Source: an uncultured Streptococcus sp. (GTDB lineage: Bacteria; Bacillota; Bacilli; Lactobacillales; Streptococcaceae). From it: 6,654 nt of DNA. The position numbers were made by a program, and so were the translations under genes. Below, piece after piece: positions 1 to 5,772 of this stretch. The stretch is taken from assembly GCF_938036805.1 (NCBI RefSeq), contig NZ_CALHWC010000020.1:1-6654 (forward strand). The letters run 5' to 3'. Within the stretch, counting starts at the first letter, position 1. Every line of letters begins with the position of its first letter. The notes below the pieces were generated by a model. That model was not told the origin of the DNA. It saw only the letters and a list, made by a program, of their open reading frames with translations, and ran no database searches.

Positions 1-3000
1 TGTCAACAACCTTAGCCAATGGAGACTTACCATCCTTACCGTCTTTAACGATGGTAGATGAAGTTACTTCGTCTGGATCCAACTGACCATTGCCGTTCTT
101 ATCAAGACCAACTTTAACAGTATGAGTGCCGTCGTTGTTGTCTACGACTTGCGCCAATGATGGTTTACCATCTTCACCTTTTGCTCCTGTAGCTCCAGTT
201 TCACCTTTATCGCCTTTGGCTCCGGTCGCACCTGTTGCACCGGTTGCGCCAGCTTTGCCATCTTTAATGACTGTAGAAGATGTCACTTCATCTGGATCCA
301 ACTGGCCGTTATTGTTCTTATCGAGTCCGACTTGAACAGTATGGGTGCCGTTGTTGTTATCAACAACCTTAGCTAGTGGAGATTTGCCATCCTTACCGTC
401 TTTAACGATGGTAGATGAGGTTACTTCGTCTGGATCGAGCTGGCCGTTATTGTTCTTATCAAGACCAACTTTAACAGTGTGAGTGCCGTTATTATTATCC
501 ACGACTTGGGCTAATGATGGCTTACCATCTTCGCCTTTAGCTCCAGTTGCGCCTGTAGCTCCAGTTTCACCTTTATCGCCTTTTGGTCCTGCTGCACCGG
601 TTGCACCTGTGGCGCCAGTTTCACCTTTATCGCCCTTAGCTCCGGTTGCGCCTGTGGCACCTGTGGCGCCCTTATCGCCTTTTGGCCCTGTTGCGCCTGT
701 GGCTCCTGTGGCTCCTTTATCACCTTTCGGGCCTGCTGCGCCTGTGGCTCCTGTGGCTCCAGTTTCGCCCTTATCGCCTTTTGGTCCTGCTGCACCGGTT
801 GCACCTGTGGCTCCAGTTGCGCCTTTATCGCCTTTTGGTCCTGCTGCACCGGTTGCACCTGTGGCGCCAGTTGCGCCTGTGGCTCCTGTGGCTCCAGTTG
901 CGCCCTTATCGCCTTTTGGTCCTGCTGCACCGGTTGCACCTGTGGCTCCAGTTGCGCCTTTATCGCCTTTTGGTCCTGCTGCACCGGTTGCACCTGTGGC
1001 GCCAGTTGCGCCTTTATCGCCTTTTGGTCCTGCTGCACCGGTTGCACCTGTGGCTCCAGTTGCGCCCTTATCGCCTTTTGGTCCTGCTGCACCGGTGGCA
1101 CCTGTGGCTCCAGTTGCGCCTGTTGCCCCCTTAGGCCCAGTTGGTCCCGCATTACGTTTGACAACCATGATGGTATCTACAGGATCAACGTAATTGTGTC
1201 CTTTAAATCCTCTTACAGTTCCACCATTTTTAAGTGTCTCAAGTTCTTGAGCTGTAAACTTAGGATTTGGTACGTCATTTAGGTTTTCTGGTTTTGGTCC
1301 TACAACAATAACTTGTCCGTCTTTACCTTGTTGGTAAACAATCTGAGAACCAGTTTGATTGTCAAAGGCGCGTTTTTGATCTGGAGTGGCATTCTCATAA
1401 TCTACGACTCTGACATTATGTGGAATATCCATGACAAATCTGTCATAAGATTTTTCTGGTTCTGGTGCTGGAACTTCATTGACATAAGCTGCAGGAGTGT
1501 AAGTCAAAGTAGGGTTAGTTACGACGTTATTCGCTTTTACGTTGGTGTTAAATGAGAACCATTGGCGAATTGGACGCGGCCAGTGTTGACCAGGATTAGT
1601 AGTCGCAATATCATAACTTAATGTTGTACCACTTGTAACTTTTGCAGCACCTGCTCCCCAGAACTCATTCGGGTTACCTTGTTGGTCCCATTGATATTCA
1701 GTTTGGCCTTTATAAGAGTTATTCTTACCATTTGCGTAGTACCAACCATTTGCCTGTGGAACGATAGAAGAACCTACAATTTGTACATTCTGCATATTTG
1801 AGCTCAAATTACCATAAATTTCAGCGTAAATATCATTCCCGTGGTGGTTACGTGAGGCGAAAGAAACAACACCTGGTGTTTTACCAAAGTCTACCTTAGT
1901 ACCATCCGCATAATAGAATTCCCATTCCATATGCAACTGGTTACCAGTTCCTTTACGATCATAGCTGGATCCATTCCAAACTGTCATAGTTGGATCTTTA
2001 TGGATAGCCATTACCATACTATCATCATAAGCAGAACTCTTCTTAGGCGTATATCTAGCAACAGCTTTCGTAATAGGTCGACCACCAGCAAATGAGTTAT
2101 GCAAGGTGTACTCCACTGTTGTGGTTCTACCAACTTGTGAATGAACCATGTAGTAGCCATCTGTGGCATCTTTGATGATTCGCTCTGCTGGCGGTTGACT
2201 TGTGTCAGCTCTGGTTACAACTGCATTCGGTTGAGTAGTTGTTCCGTCTCGCCACTCACTGTAGCTCCGACTATCCAAGGCTTCACGAACATATTGATTT
2301 CGAGATAAGAGAGTACTGTCTTTGACAAACCAGTCTCCTTGTGCCAGCCTAATCTTAGCCGTTGCGTTTGGCTCATCAGAGAACACGAGGTTTTGCGGAG
2401 CAATTTGTTGCAAGCTTCCTTCTTGACCAGTTAGTTGTTGAGCTCTTCTTTTAGCTGCCAAGTAATTATTGATCTTGTCGCTCATGGCTCGAGCTTCAGC
2501 ATTTTGAAGGTCAGCTGCTTGACGTTCAAAATTGCGTCTTTCTTCGTCAGTTGTTGCTGTTCCAAAATTTCTAAGTTGATTCGGTGTAACCGGCAAATTC
2601 TCTGATGCCGCGACGTCCAACTGAGTTTTCAAGGCTTTTGATTGAACAGTAGCTATATTCCCATCTTGGCTAACAGTGTAGTCTGACCCTTGCCGAACAG
2701 CACCAGTATTTCGGAATCCTGATGTACCGCTAACACTTCTGAATCCTGATGTACCTGAACGCTTAGGTTGTGCGGCTGCATTAGCTTCAGAACTTGGTGT
2801 TTTTGGTTCTGTTTTTTCTTCTTTTGGCTCAGCCTTTTCTTCTGCTTTAGCTTCTTTCGGAGCGCTTGTTTCTTCTGACTTCTCATCTTTTGAAACAGCT
2901 GCTTCTTCCGTTTTAGCTACTTCTTCAGTGCTCGGTGCAGCTTGATCTTTGGCTTCAGTTGCCTGATCATTTGCACTGGCTTGCGCAGTATTCTTTTCAG

Positions 3001-3235
3001 GTGCAGCTTGTGCTTCAGTTGCCTGTTTCTCAGAATCTTCTTCATCCGAAACTTTCGCAGTTTCTGCTACTTGTGGCAATTGGTCTTGTGCAGAAGGACT
3101 AACTTCTTGCGCACTTGCAACTCCCCCTCCTAGAAAGAAAATACTTGATCCTAGAAAAACAGAACATGCTCCCCATGCTCTCGTCTTACGAATCGTAAAA
3201 CGTTGCCTTTCTATTTTCTTCCAGTCTTGTCCCAT
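1..3235 (-). CDS. Collagen-like, GbpC/antigen I/II-type surface adhesin (C-terminus beyond window)
   Basis: The frame is open for 1078 codons from the ATG at 3235 to the left edge. The start is fixed by AAGGAGGG nine bases upstream and a signal peptide directly after it. Approximate order by residue: 1-42 YSIRK-like signal peptide; 43-158 Glu/Lys/Ala-rich low complexity; 160-175 two copies of SGTSGFR; 230-272 charged helical segment; 279-575 GbpC/antigen I/II V-like domain; 597-696 unrecognised; 697-906 seventy Gly-X-Y triplets; 907-992 two modules with EF-hand-like loops; 993-1025 eleven more triplets; 1026 onward further modules. By family knowledge such proteins are exported, sortase-anchored and bind host glycoproteins or glucan; ligand and anchoring are inferred, and no LPXTG is visible. 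It has its own promoter, and a terminator separates it from truB. I do not recognise a named gene. Gene call is near certain; function is moderately supported. Confidence 0.93.
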   Translation of the reverse strand, partial: MGQDWKKIERQRFTIRKTRAWGACSVFLGSSIFFLGGGVASAQEVSPSAQDQLPQVAETAKVSDEEDSEKQATEAQAAPEKNTAQASANDQATEAKDQAAPSTEEVAKTEEAAVSKDEKSEETSAPKEAKAEEKAEPKEEKTEPKTPSSEANAAAQPKRSGTSGFRSVSGTSGFRNTGAVRQGSDYTVSQDGNIATVQSKALKTQLDVAASENLPVTPNQLRNFGTATTDEERRNFERQAADLQNAEARAMSDKINNYLAAKRRAQQLTGQEGSLQQIAPQNLVFSDEPNATAKIRLAQGDWFVKDSTLLSRNQYVREALDSRSYSEWRDGTTTQPNAVVTRADTSQPPAERIIKDATDGYYMVHSQVGRTTTVEYTLHNSFAGGRPITKAVARYTPKKSSAYDDSMVMAIHKDPTMTVWNGSSYDRKGTGNQLHMEWEFYYADGTKVDFGKTPGVVSFASRNHHGNDIYAEIYGNLSSNMQNVQIVGSSIVPQANGWYYANGKNNSYKGQTEYQWDQQGNPNEFWGAGAAKVTSGTTLSYDIATTNPGQHWPRPIRQWFSFNTNVKANNVVTNPTLTYTPAAYVNEVPAPEPEKSYDRFVMDIPHNVRVVDYENATPDQKRAFDNQTGSQIVYQQGKDGQVIVVGPKPENLNDVPNPKFTAQELETLKNGGTVRGFKGHNYVDPVDTIMVVKRNAGPTGPKGATGATGATGATGAAGPKGDKGATGATGATGAAGPKGDKGATGATGATGAAGPKGDKGATGATGATGAAGPKGDKGATGATGATGATGATGATGAAGPKGDKGATGATGATGAAGPKGDKGETGATGATGAAGPKGDKGATGATGATGPKGDKGATGATGATGAKGDKGETGATGATGAAGPKGDKGETGATGATGAKGEDGKPSLAQVVDNNNGTHTVKVGLDKNNNGQLDPDEVTSSTIVKDGKDGKSPLAKVVDNNNGTHTVQVGLDKNNNGQLDPDEVTSSTVIKDGKAGATGATGATGAKGDKGETGATGAKGEDGKPSLAQVVDNNDGTHTVKVGLDKNGNGQLDPDEVTSSTIVKDGKDGKSPLAKVVD
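41..160 (-). repeat. EF-loop module 3, type A (SLAQVVD...VKD)
   Basis: Residues 1026-1065. It has the loop DKNGNGQLDPDE (bases 68-103), with all ligand positions kept and an Asn-to-Gly change at non-ligand position 4. Its start lies 357 bp from that of module 1, giving a 119-residue higher-order period. A fourth module (type B, GKDGKSPLAKVVD) begins at base 40 and runs off the window, so the A-B-collagen pattern continues at least that far. Confidence 0.85.
161..259 (-). repeat. Collagen-like block 2: 11 Gly-X-Y triplets
   Basis: Residues 993-1025 read GKA-(GAT)3-GAK-GDK-GET-GAT-GAK-GED-GKP. The ending GAK-GED-GKP is the same as the end of block 1, and both blocks run straight into SLAQVVD. 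The short block therefore sits between two pairs of EF-loop modules and looks like a duplicated, shortened copy of the end of block 1. Confidence 0.95.
260..397 (-). repeat. EF-loop module 2, type B (GKDGKSPLAKVVD...IKD)
   Basis: Residues 947-992, 46 amino acids. It begins with two collagen-like triplets (GKD GKS), then PLAKVVDNNNGTHTVQVGL, the loop DKNNNGQLDPDE (bases 287-322) and VTSSTVIKD. It is closely similar to module 1, and the two form a tandem pair. The same calcium-binding inference applies. Confidence 0.85.
398..517 (-). repeat. EF-loop module 1, type A (SLAQVVD...VKD)
   Basis: Residues 907-946, 40 amino acids. It contains NNNGTHTVKVGL followed by DKNNNGQLDPDE (bases 425-460) and then VTSSTIVKD. 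The 12-residue loop fits the EF-hand pattern: D1, N3, N5, G6, L8, D9, E12. The flanks alternate polar and hydrophobic residues and look like beta strands rather than the helices of a classical EF-hand. Calcium binding is inferred. Confidence 0.85.
518..1147 (-). repeat. Collagen-like block 1: 70 uninterrupted Gly-X-Y triplets built from 54-bp tandem repeats
   Basis: Glycine occupies every third residue from 697 to 906 without a break. The commonest unit is GDK-(GAT)3-GAA-GPK, 18 residues or 54 bp. Unit starts on the plus strand are 581, 635, 680, 725, 779, 833, 914, 968, 1022 and 1076, giving spacings of 54, 45, 45, 54, 54, 81, 54, 54 and 54 bp. All are multiples of nine, so the triplet phase is kept. 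The longest spacing is a 27-bp expansion to six GAT in a row. Units 779-1129 are almost identical at DNA level, differing mainly at wobble bases such as gcg/gct and ctt/ttt. X-position residues are Pro, Ala, Asp, Glu and Lys; Y positions are mostly Thr, Lys and Ala. K-G-D contacts recur, which are known to stabilise unhydroxylated bacterial collagen. Confidence 0.97.
1511..2401 (-). other. GbpC / antigen I/II V-region-like adhesin domain
   Basis: Residues about 279-575. Several landmarks match, in order, what I remember of streptococcal antigen I/II V-regions and GbpC: NLVFSDEPNA (compare LNFKSEPNA) at 283; FAGGRPITKAVARYT (FNGKKISKVVYTYT) at 382; MAIHKDPTMTVW (MFASSDPTVTAW) at 409; VSFASRN (VNFSSLN); VGSSIV near 487; NPNEFWGAGA (SPNNWYGA) at 521; and QWFSFNTNV (IWFAFNSNI) at 558. 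In the known family this beta-sandwich recognises salivary agglutinin or glucan. The ligand here is unknown. The comparison is from memory, without an alignment run. Confidence 0.8.
3110..3235 (-). other. YSIRK-type signal peptide of the surface protein
   Basis: Residues 1-42. A basic N-region (WKKIERQR) is followed by FTIRK, a variant of the YSIRK motif, then a Gly/Ser-spaced hydrophobic core (SVFLGSSIFFLGGG) ending in VASA before Gln43, a plausible signal peptidase I site. By established knowledge, YSIRK signals in Gram-positive cocci direct surface proteins to the division septum and usually go with a C-terminal LPXTG anchor. That anchor would be outside this window. Confidence 0.88.
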
Positions 3236-3244
3236 GTATTGGAA

Positions 3245-3252
3245 CCCTCCTT
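3245..3252 (-). promoter_or_regulatory. Ribosome binding site of the surface protein gene
   Basis: On the minus strand AAGGAGGG lies nine bases before the ATG at 3235. It is a near-perfect Shine-Dalgarno sequence and fixes the start. Confidence 0.88.
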
Positions 3253-3278
3253 ATTATTTTAAAATTGTCACTCTTCTA

Positions 3279-3307
3279 ATAGTACCATATAAGTAGGATT
3301 TAAGCAA
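3279..3307 (-). promoter_or_regulatory. Sigma-A promoter of the surface protein gene, extended -10
   Basis: On the minus strand TTGCTT (3302-3307) and TACTAT (3279-3284) are separated by 17 bases. The -10 is preceded by TGG, an extended -10 element. The predicted transcript start near 3272 leaves a leader of roughly 35-40 nt carrying the strong ribosome binding site. The match is by eye. Upstream DNA at 3308-3473 is A/T-rich with no other clear signal beyond a weak palindrome at 3342-3360. Confidence 0.65.
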
Positions 3308-3473
3308 TGATAATCCCCTGTTTTTTCTCTATCATTTTTTACCAAAATGCCTAAATTTGGAGTATTCTTATTTCAAAACATGTACTAAGATATACAAGCG
3401 TCTTCTATGCCTTTGGAGACAAAATTTCTGACCATTTTTAACTTCAATATTTATTTGATTATTCAAGTCATAT

Positions 3474-3501
3474 AAAAAATCCTGAAAATATATTTCAGGA
3501 T
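3474..3501 (-). terminator. Rho-independent terminator after truB
   Basis: On the minus strand ATCCTGAAA, loop TATAT and TTTCAGGAT form a perfect 9-bp stem followed directly by a run of T. It begins about 20 bases after the truB stop. The stem is A/T-rich, so efficiency may be moderate, but placement and form fit a terminator separating truB from the surface protein gene. Confidence 0.85.
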
Positions 3502-3520
3502 GCTAATATGCTATATACCA

Positions 3521-4399
3521 TCAAAGAAAAACTTTTTTGGGTTTATAATATTCGTCTCTTTTCTCTAAGATGGCGATAAGCTTACCTTTATGAAAACCAG
3601 CCAAGATTGTTGCCGCATTTTCAATGGGAATAAAACGACCGTAGCGCACTTCTTCGAGCTGCTCTGCTGTCAGTTCAAGCTTAGGTAGGTCACCTGTCCC
3701 CAACTCCAGAGGCTGTAGAAAGGAGAAATCCTCCACTGCTACTCGCTCCGCTATTTCATCCAAGGTCAAAGCATCATCCAAGCTCATACCTGCTGAAGAA
3801 GTCCTTGTCAGCTGGGACATGTGACTGGCAAAGCCGAGCTTGGCTCCCAAATCAACAGACAGAGTTCGGACATAGGTCCCCTTGCTGCACTTTACTCGAA
3901 AGCGAAAACGAGCTTGCTCATCTTCATAGGAAATCGGACTAGTGCGCTCGAAACTATAGATGGTTACCTGCCGCTCTGGCCGTTCCACTTCTTGGCCAGC
4001 ACGCGCATACTCATAAAGCTTGCGACCATTGACCTTGACTGCAGAGTACATGGGCGGAATCTGGCGAATCTCACCGGTCATGGACTCCATCGCTTCATCG
4101 ATAAGGGCTTCTTCTAAAAGCTCCGTCACTGGCGTCCGCTCTAGGATGTCTCCGCTGGCATCCTCTGTTGTCGTTGAGCAGCCCAGAGTAATTTCACCTT
4201 CGTAAACTTTGCCCTCCTCCTGCATAAACTCAACCAAACGCGTCGTCTTTCCTACAGCAATCGGAAGCACCCCGACTACATCTGGATCCAAGGTCCCCCC
4301 GTGACCAATTTTCTTGGTCTTTAAAATCTTGCGCAGCTTAAATACCGCATCATGCGAGGTCATGCCCGCTTCTTTTCTTAAGTTGATAATACCGTTCAT
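3521..4399 (-). CDS. truB: tRNA pseudouridine(55) synthase TruB
   Basis: It converts uridine 55 of the tRNA T-arm to pseudouridine in the cytoplasm. The 292 residues start with MNGIINLRKEAGMTSHDAV, as is usual for streptococcal TruB. The catalytic motif GHGGTLDPDVVGVLP contains the nucleophile Asp38. Tyr66 (KVYEGEITLG) matches the conserved active-site tyrosine, the YSAVKVNGRKLYEYAR motif is at 118-133, and KGTYVRTLSVDLG at 173-185 carries the conserved Arg178. Length is normal for Firmicutes, including the C-terminal TruB-specific region. It begins 12 bases after the stop of the DUF2130 gene and is probably co-transcribed. The nearest purine-rich motif (AAGGAG, 4418-4423) is 18 bases from the ATG, which is too far for a good ribosome binding site, so translational coupling to the upstream gene is likely. 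The motif residues make this call very secure. Confidence 0.97.
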   Translation of the reverse strand: MNGIINLRKEAGMTSHDAVFKLRKILKTKKIGHGGTLDPDVVGVLPIAVGKTTRLVEFMQEEGKVYEGEITLGCSTTTEDASGDILERTPVTELLEEALIDEAMESMTGEIRQIPPMYSAVKVNGRKLYEYARAGQEVERPERQVTIYSFERTSPISYEDEQARFRFRVKCSKGTYVRTLSVDLGAKLGFASHMSQLTRTSSAGMSLDDALTLDEIAERVAVEDFSFLQPLELGTGDLPKLELTAEQLEEVRYGRFIPIENAATILAGFHKGKLIAILEKRDEYYKPKKVFL

Positions 4400-4411
4400 T
4401 GTCTTGTTTTC

Positions 4412-5683
4412 TTACTTCTCCTTCAAAGCTTCAAACTTAGCTTTCATGGTAGGATTTTTGCGTATCAATTTTTTGACAGATACGTCGTCCAGTTTGTTGT
4501 TTGCCAAGCGCAGCTGGTTTTCAGAGGTTGTCAGGAATTTCTTGATTTCTTCCATCCGACGGATAGCCTTGTCAATCTCTTCGATGGCCTTGCCAAAGTT
4601 GGTCGAAGCAGACTGATAGTTCTTGGCGAAAGCTACTTTAAAGGCATCCAAATCTTCCTCAAAATGTGTAATATCAATGTTCTGCTCCCGCACCAAGGCT
4701 AGTTCCTGCTTGTACTGGAGCGAGTTAAGCGCAGCATTACGCAGGAGGGTAATCATGGGCAGAAAGAACTGAGGCCGGATAACATACATCTTCTCATAGG
4801 CATATGACACATCGACAATACCTGAATTGTAGAGCTCGCTATCAGCCTCAAGAAGTGTCACCAGAATAGCATACTCACAGCCTTTCTCCCGCCGGTCCTT
4901 ATCCAGCTCTTTGAAAAAATGCTCGTTTTTCTTCTTGGTAGCTGTCTCATCGCCTTCATTTTTCATCTCAAACATGATGGAGAGGATTTCTACACCATTT
5001 TCATCCACCTCACGGTAAATGTAGTCGCCCTTGCTACCGGTTCTGGCATCATTGTCCTTGCCAAACTCCGCTCGTGGGAACATCCCCATACGGTTCTTGT
5101 TAAACTCGTACTCGCAGTGTTGTTCCAAACTCTCGCCAATCATCTTAGTAGACTGCTTGGCCTTAAAATCCTTGTAGAACTCTATGGTCTCATCTTTCTG
5201 CCGCAGCTCTACCTCATAGCGCTCTTTGAGAGAGGTCTGAGTCAGCGCTGCTTCCTTTTCTTGCAAGACTAGCTGATTCTTAACCTCGTCTCGCTCTTTT
5301 TCCAGCGCAGACAAGGTCTTTTGAAGTTGATTTTCATGCTCCAAACGCAGAGTTGTCAGCTGACTTTCCAATTGCTGAACTTCCTTATCCTTCTCCTGCA
5401 ATTGAAGACTGGCTGCCTGCTCCGCCTCTTTCTTTGCCAATTCCTGCTGGGTCTCAAACTGAGCAATTTGACTTTGAAGCTTGCTAATTTCCTGTTCTTT
5501 CTGCGATAGGAGGGCTTGTTGGGCATTCTGGGATTTTTGCTCTGCTAAAGCCAGCTCCTGCTCAATCCGAGCATGAATCTCCTTGTCAAACTCCGCCGTC
5601 CGAACCTGCGACAAAAGCTCACTGTACTGGCTCTCATTGACTGTAAAAACCTCCCCGCAGTTGGGGCATTTGATTTCATTCAT
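4412..5683 (-). CDS. DUF2130-family coiled-coil protein with PD-(D/E)XK-like nuclease motif
   Basis: The protein has 423 residues from the preferred ATG at 5683. Its N-terminus MNEIKCPNCGEVF holds one CxxC zinc-knuckle half. Residues about 30-165 are Gln/Glu/Lys-rich and strongly coiled-coil. The conserved C-terminal domain includes GESLEQHCEYEFN (about 183-195), GSKGDYIYREV with Asp220, and IMFEMKNEGDE with Glu239 and Lys241. The spacing of this D...ExK set, with the preceding Glu-bearing helix, resembles a PD-(D/E)XK nuclease core. I recall DUF2130 being placed in that superfamily, but activity is unproven. The ATG at 5695 is also in frame (427 residues). I prefer 5683 because the upstream ATG overlaps a GAGG ribosome binding site correctly placed for 5683. 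It is the first gene of a unit with truB. No signal peptide or membrane segment is seen, so it is probably cytoplasmic. Cellular role is unknown. Confidence 0.88.
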   Translation of the reverse strand: MNEIKCPNCGEVFTVNESQYSELLSQVRTAEFDKEIHARIEQELALAEQKSQNAQQALLSQKEQEISKLQSQIAQFETQQELAKKEAEQAASLQLQEKDKEVQQLESQLTTLRLEHENQLQKTLSALEKERDEVKNQLVLQEKEAALTQTSLKERYEVELRQKDETIEFYKDFKAKQSTKMIGESLEQHCEYEFNKNRMGMFPRAEFGKDNDARTGSKGDYIYREVDENGVEILSIMFEMKNEGDETATKKKNEHFFKELDKDRREKGCEYAILVTLLEADSELYNSGIVDVSYAYEKMYVIRPQFFLPMITLLRNAALNSLQYKQELALVREQNIDITHFEEDLDAFKVAFAKNYQSASTNFGKAIEEIDKAIRRMEEIKKFLTTSENQLRLANNKLDDVSVKKLIRKNPTMKAKFEALKEK

Positions 5684-5689
5684 GGGGTA

Positions 5690-5693
5690 CCTC
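5690..5693 (-). promoter_or_regulatory. Ribosome binding site choosing the DUF2130 start
   Basis: GAGG lies six bases before the ATG at 5683. It overlaps the in-frame ATG at 5695, which itself has no comparable purine motif upstream. This favours the shorter protein. Confidence 0.65.
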
Positions 5694-5715
5694 ATTCAAG
5701 ATTTTTCTCTACTTC

Positions 5716-5744
5716 ATTATACCATTCTTCCCTTTAAATGAAAA
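5716..5744 (-). promoter_or_regulatory. Promoter of the DUF2130-truB unit, extended -10
   Basis: On the minus strand a consensus TATAAT (5716-5721) is preceded by TGG, giving an extended -10. A weak -35, TTTTCA (5739-5744), lies 17 bases upstream. The predicted start near 5709 gives a leader of about 25 nt to the ATG at 5683. The -35 lies inside the T-run of the neighbouring terminator-like hairpin. Confidence 0.75.
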
Positions 5745-5772
5745 ACGAGGCTGGGACAAAAGTTCTAGCCTC
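5741..5772 (-). terminator. Terminator-like hairpin upstream of the DUF2130 promoter
   Basis: The 11-base arms at 5747-5757 and 5762-5772 (GAGGCTGGGAC and GTTCTAGCCTC on the plus strand) surround a 4-base loop. Read on the minus strand, the hairpin has two A-C mismatches and is followed by GTTTTT, as expected of a terminator for transcripts coming from proC. Read on the plus strand, all 11 pairs form (two as G-U), but no U-run follows. It is also the left end of the repeat element at 5747-5920. Confidence 0.6.

Noticed and set aside
518..1147. CRISPR array suggested by regularly spaced repeats
   Set aside because: Repeats are contiguous, in frame and encode Gly-X-Y triplets. There are no unique spacers between them.
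511..1164. 217-codon minus-strand frame rich in Gln, Leu and Pro
   Set aside because: It lies one base out of frame with the long surface protein frame and is a by-product of the repeat. The main frame is open throughout and has a signal peptide and ribosome binding site.
483..1193. 236-codon plus-strand frame rich in Ala-Pro-Val repeats, with further long frames at 126-335 and 646-1134
   Set aside because: These are opposite-strand shadows of the collagen repeat. A 9-bp periodicity without stops keeps several frames open, and the periodic Pro is simply the complement of the Gly codons. No ribosome binding site or promoter was seen.
2653..2886. 77-codon minus-strand Lys/Gln-rich frame (and 2215-2403)
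   Set aside because: It is the +1 shadow of the Glu/Lys-rich part of the surface protein, with no start signals. It is not evidence for a frameshift, because the main frame has no stop.
4314..4616. Plus-strand frames over truB and the DUF2130 gene (also 3821-4117, 4020-4205, 4919-5272 and 5321-5509)
   Set aside because: All are antisense to well-supported genes, lack ribosome binding sites and resemble no protein family. The Leu/Phe-rich one at 5321-5509 merely mirrors the coiled-coil codons.
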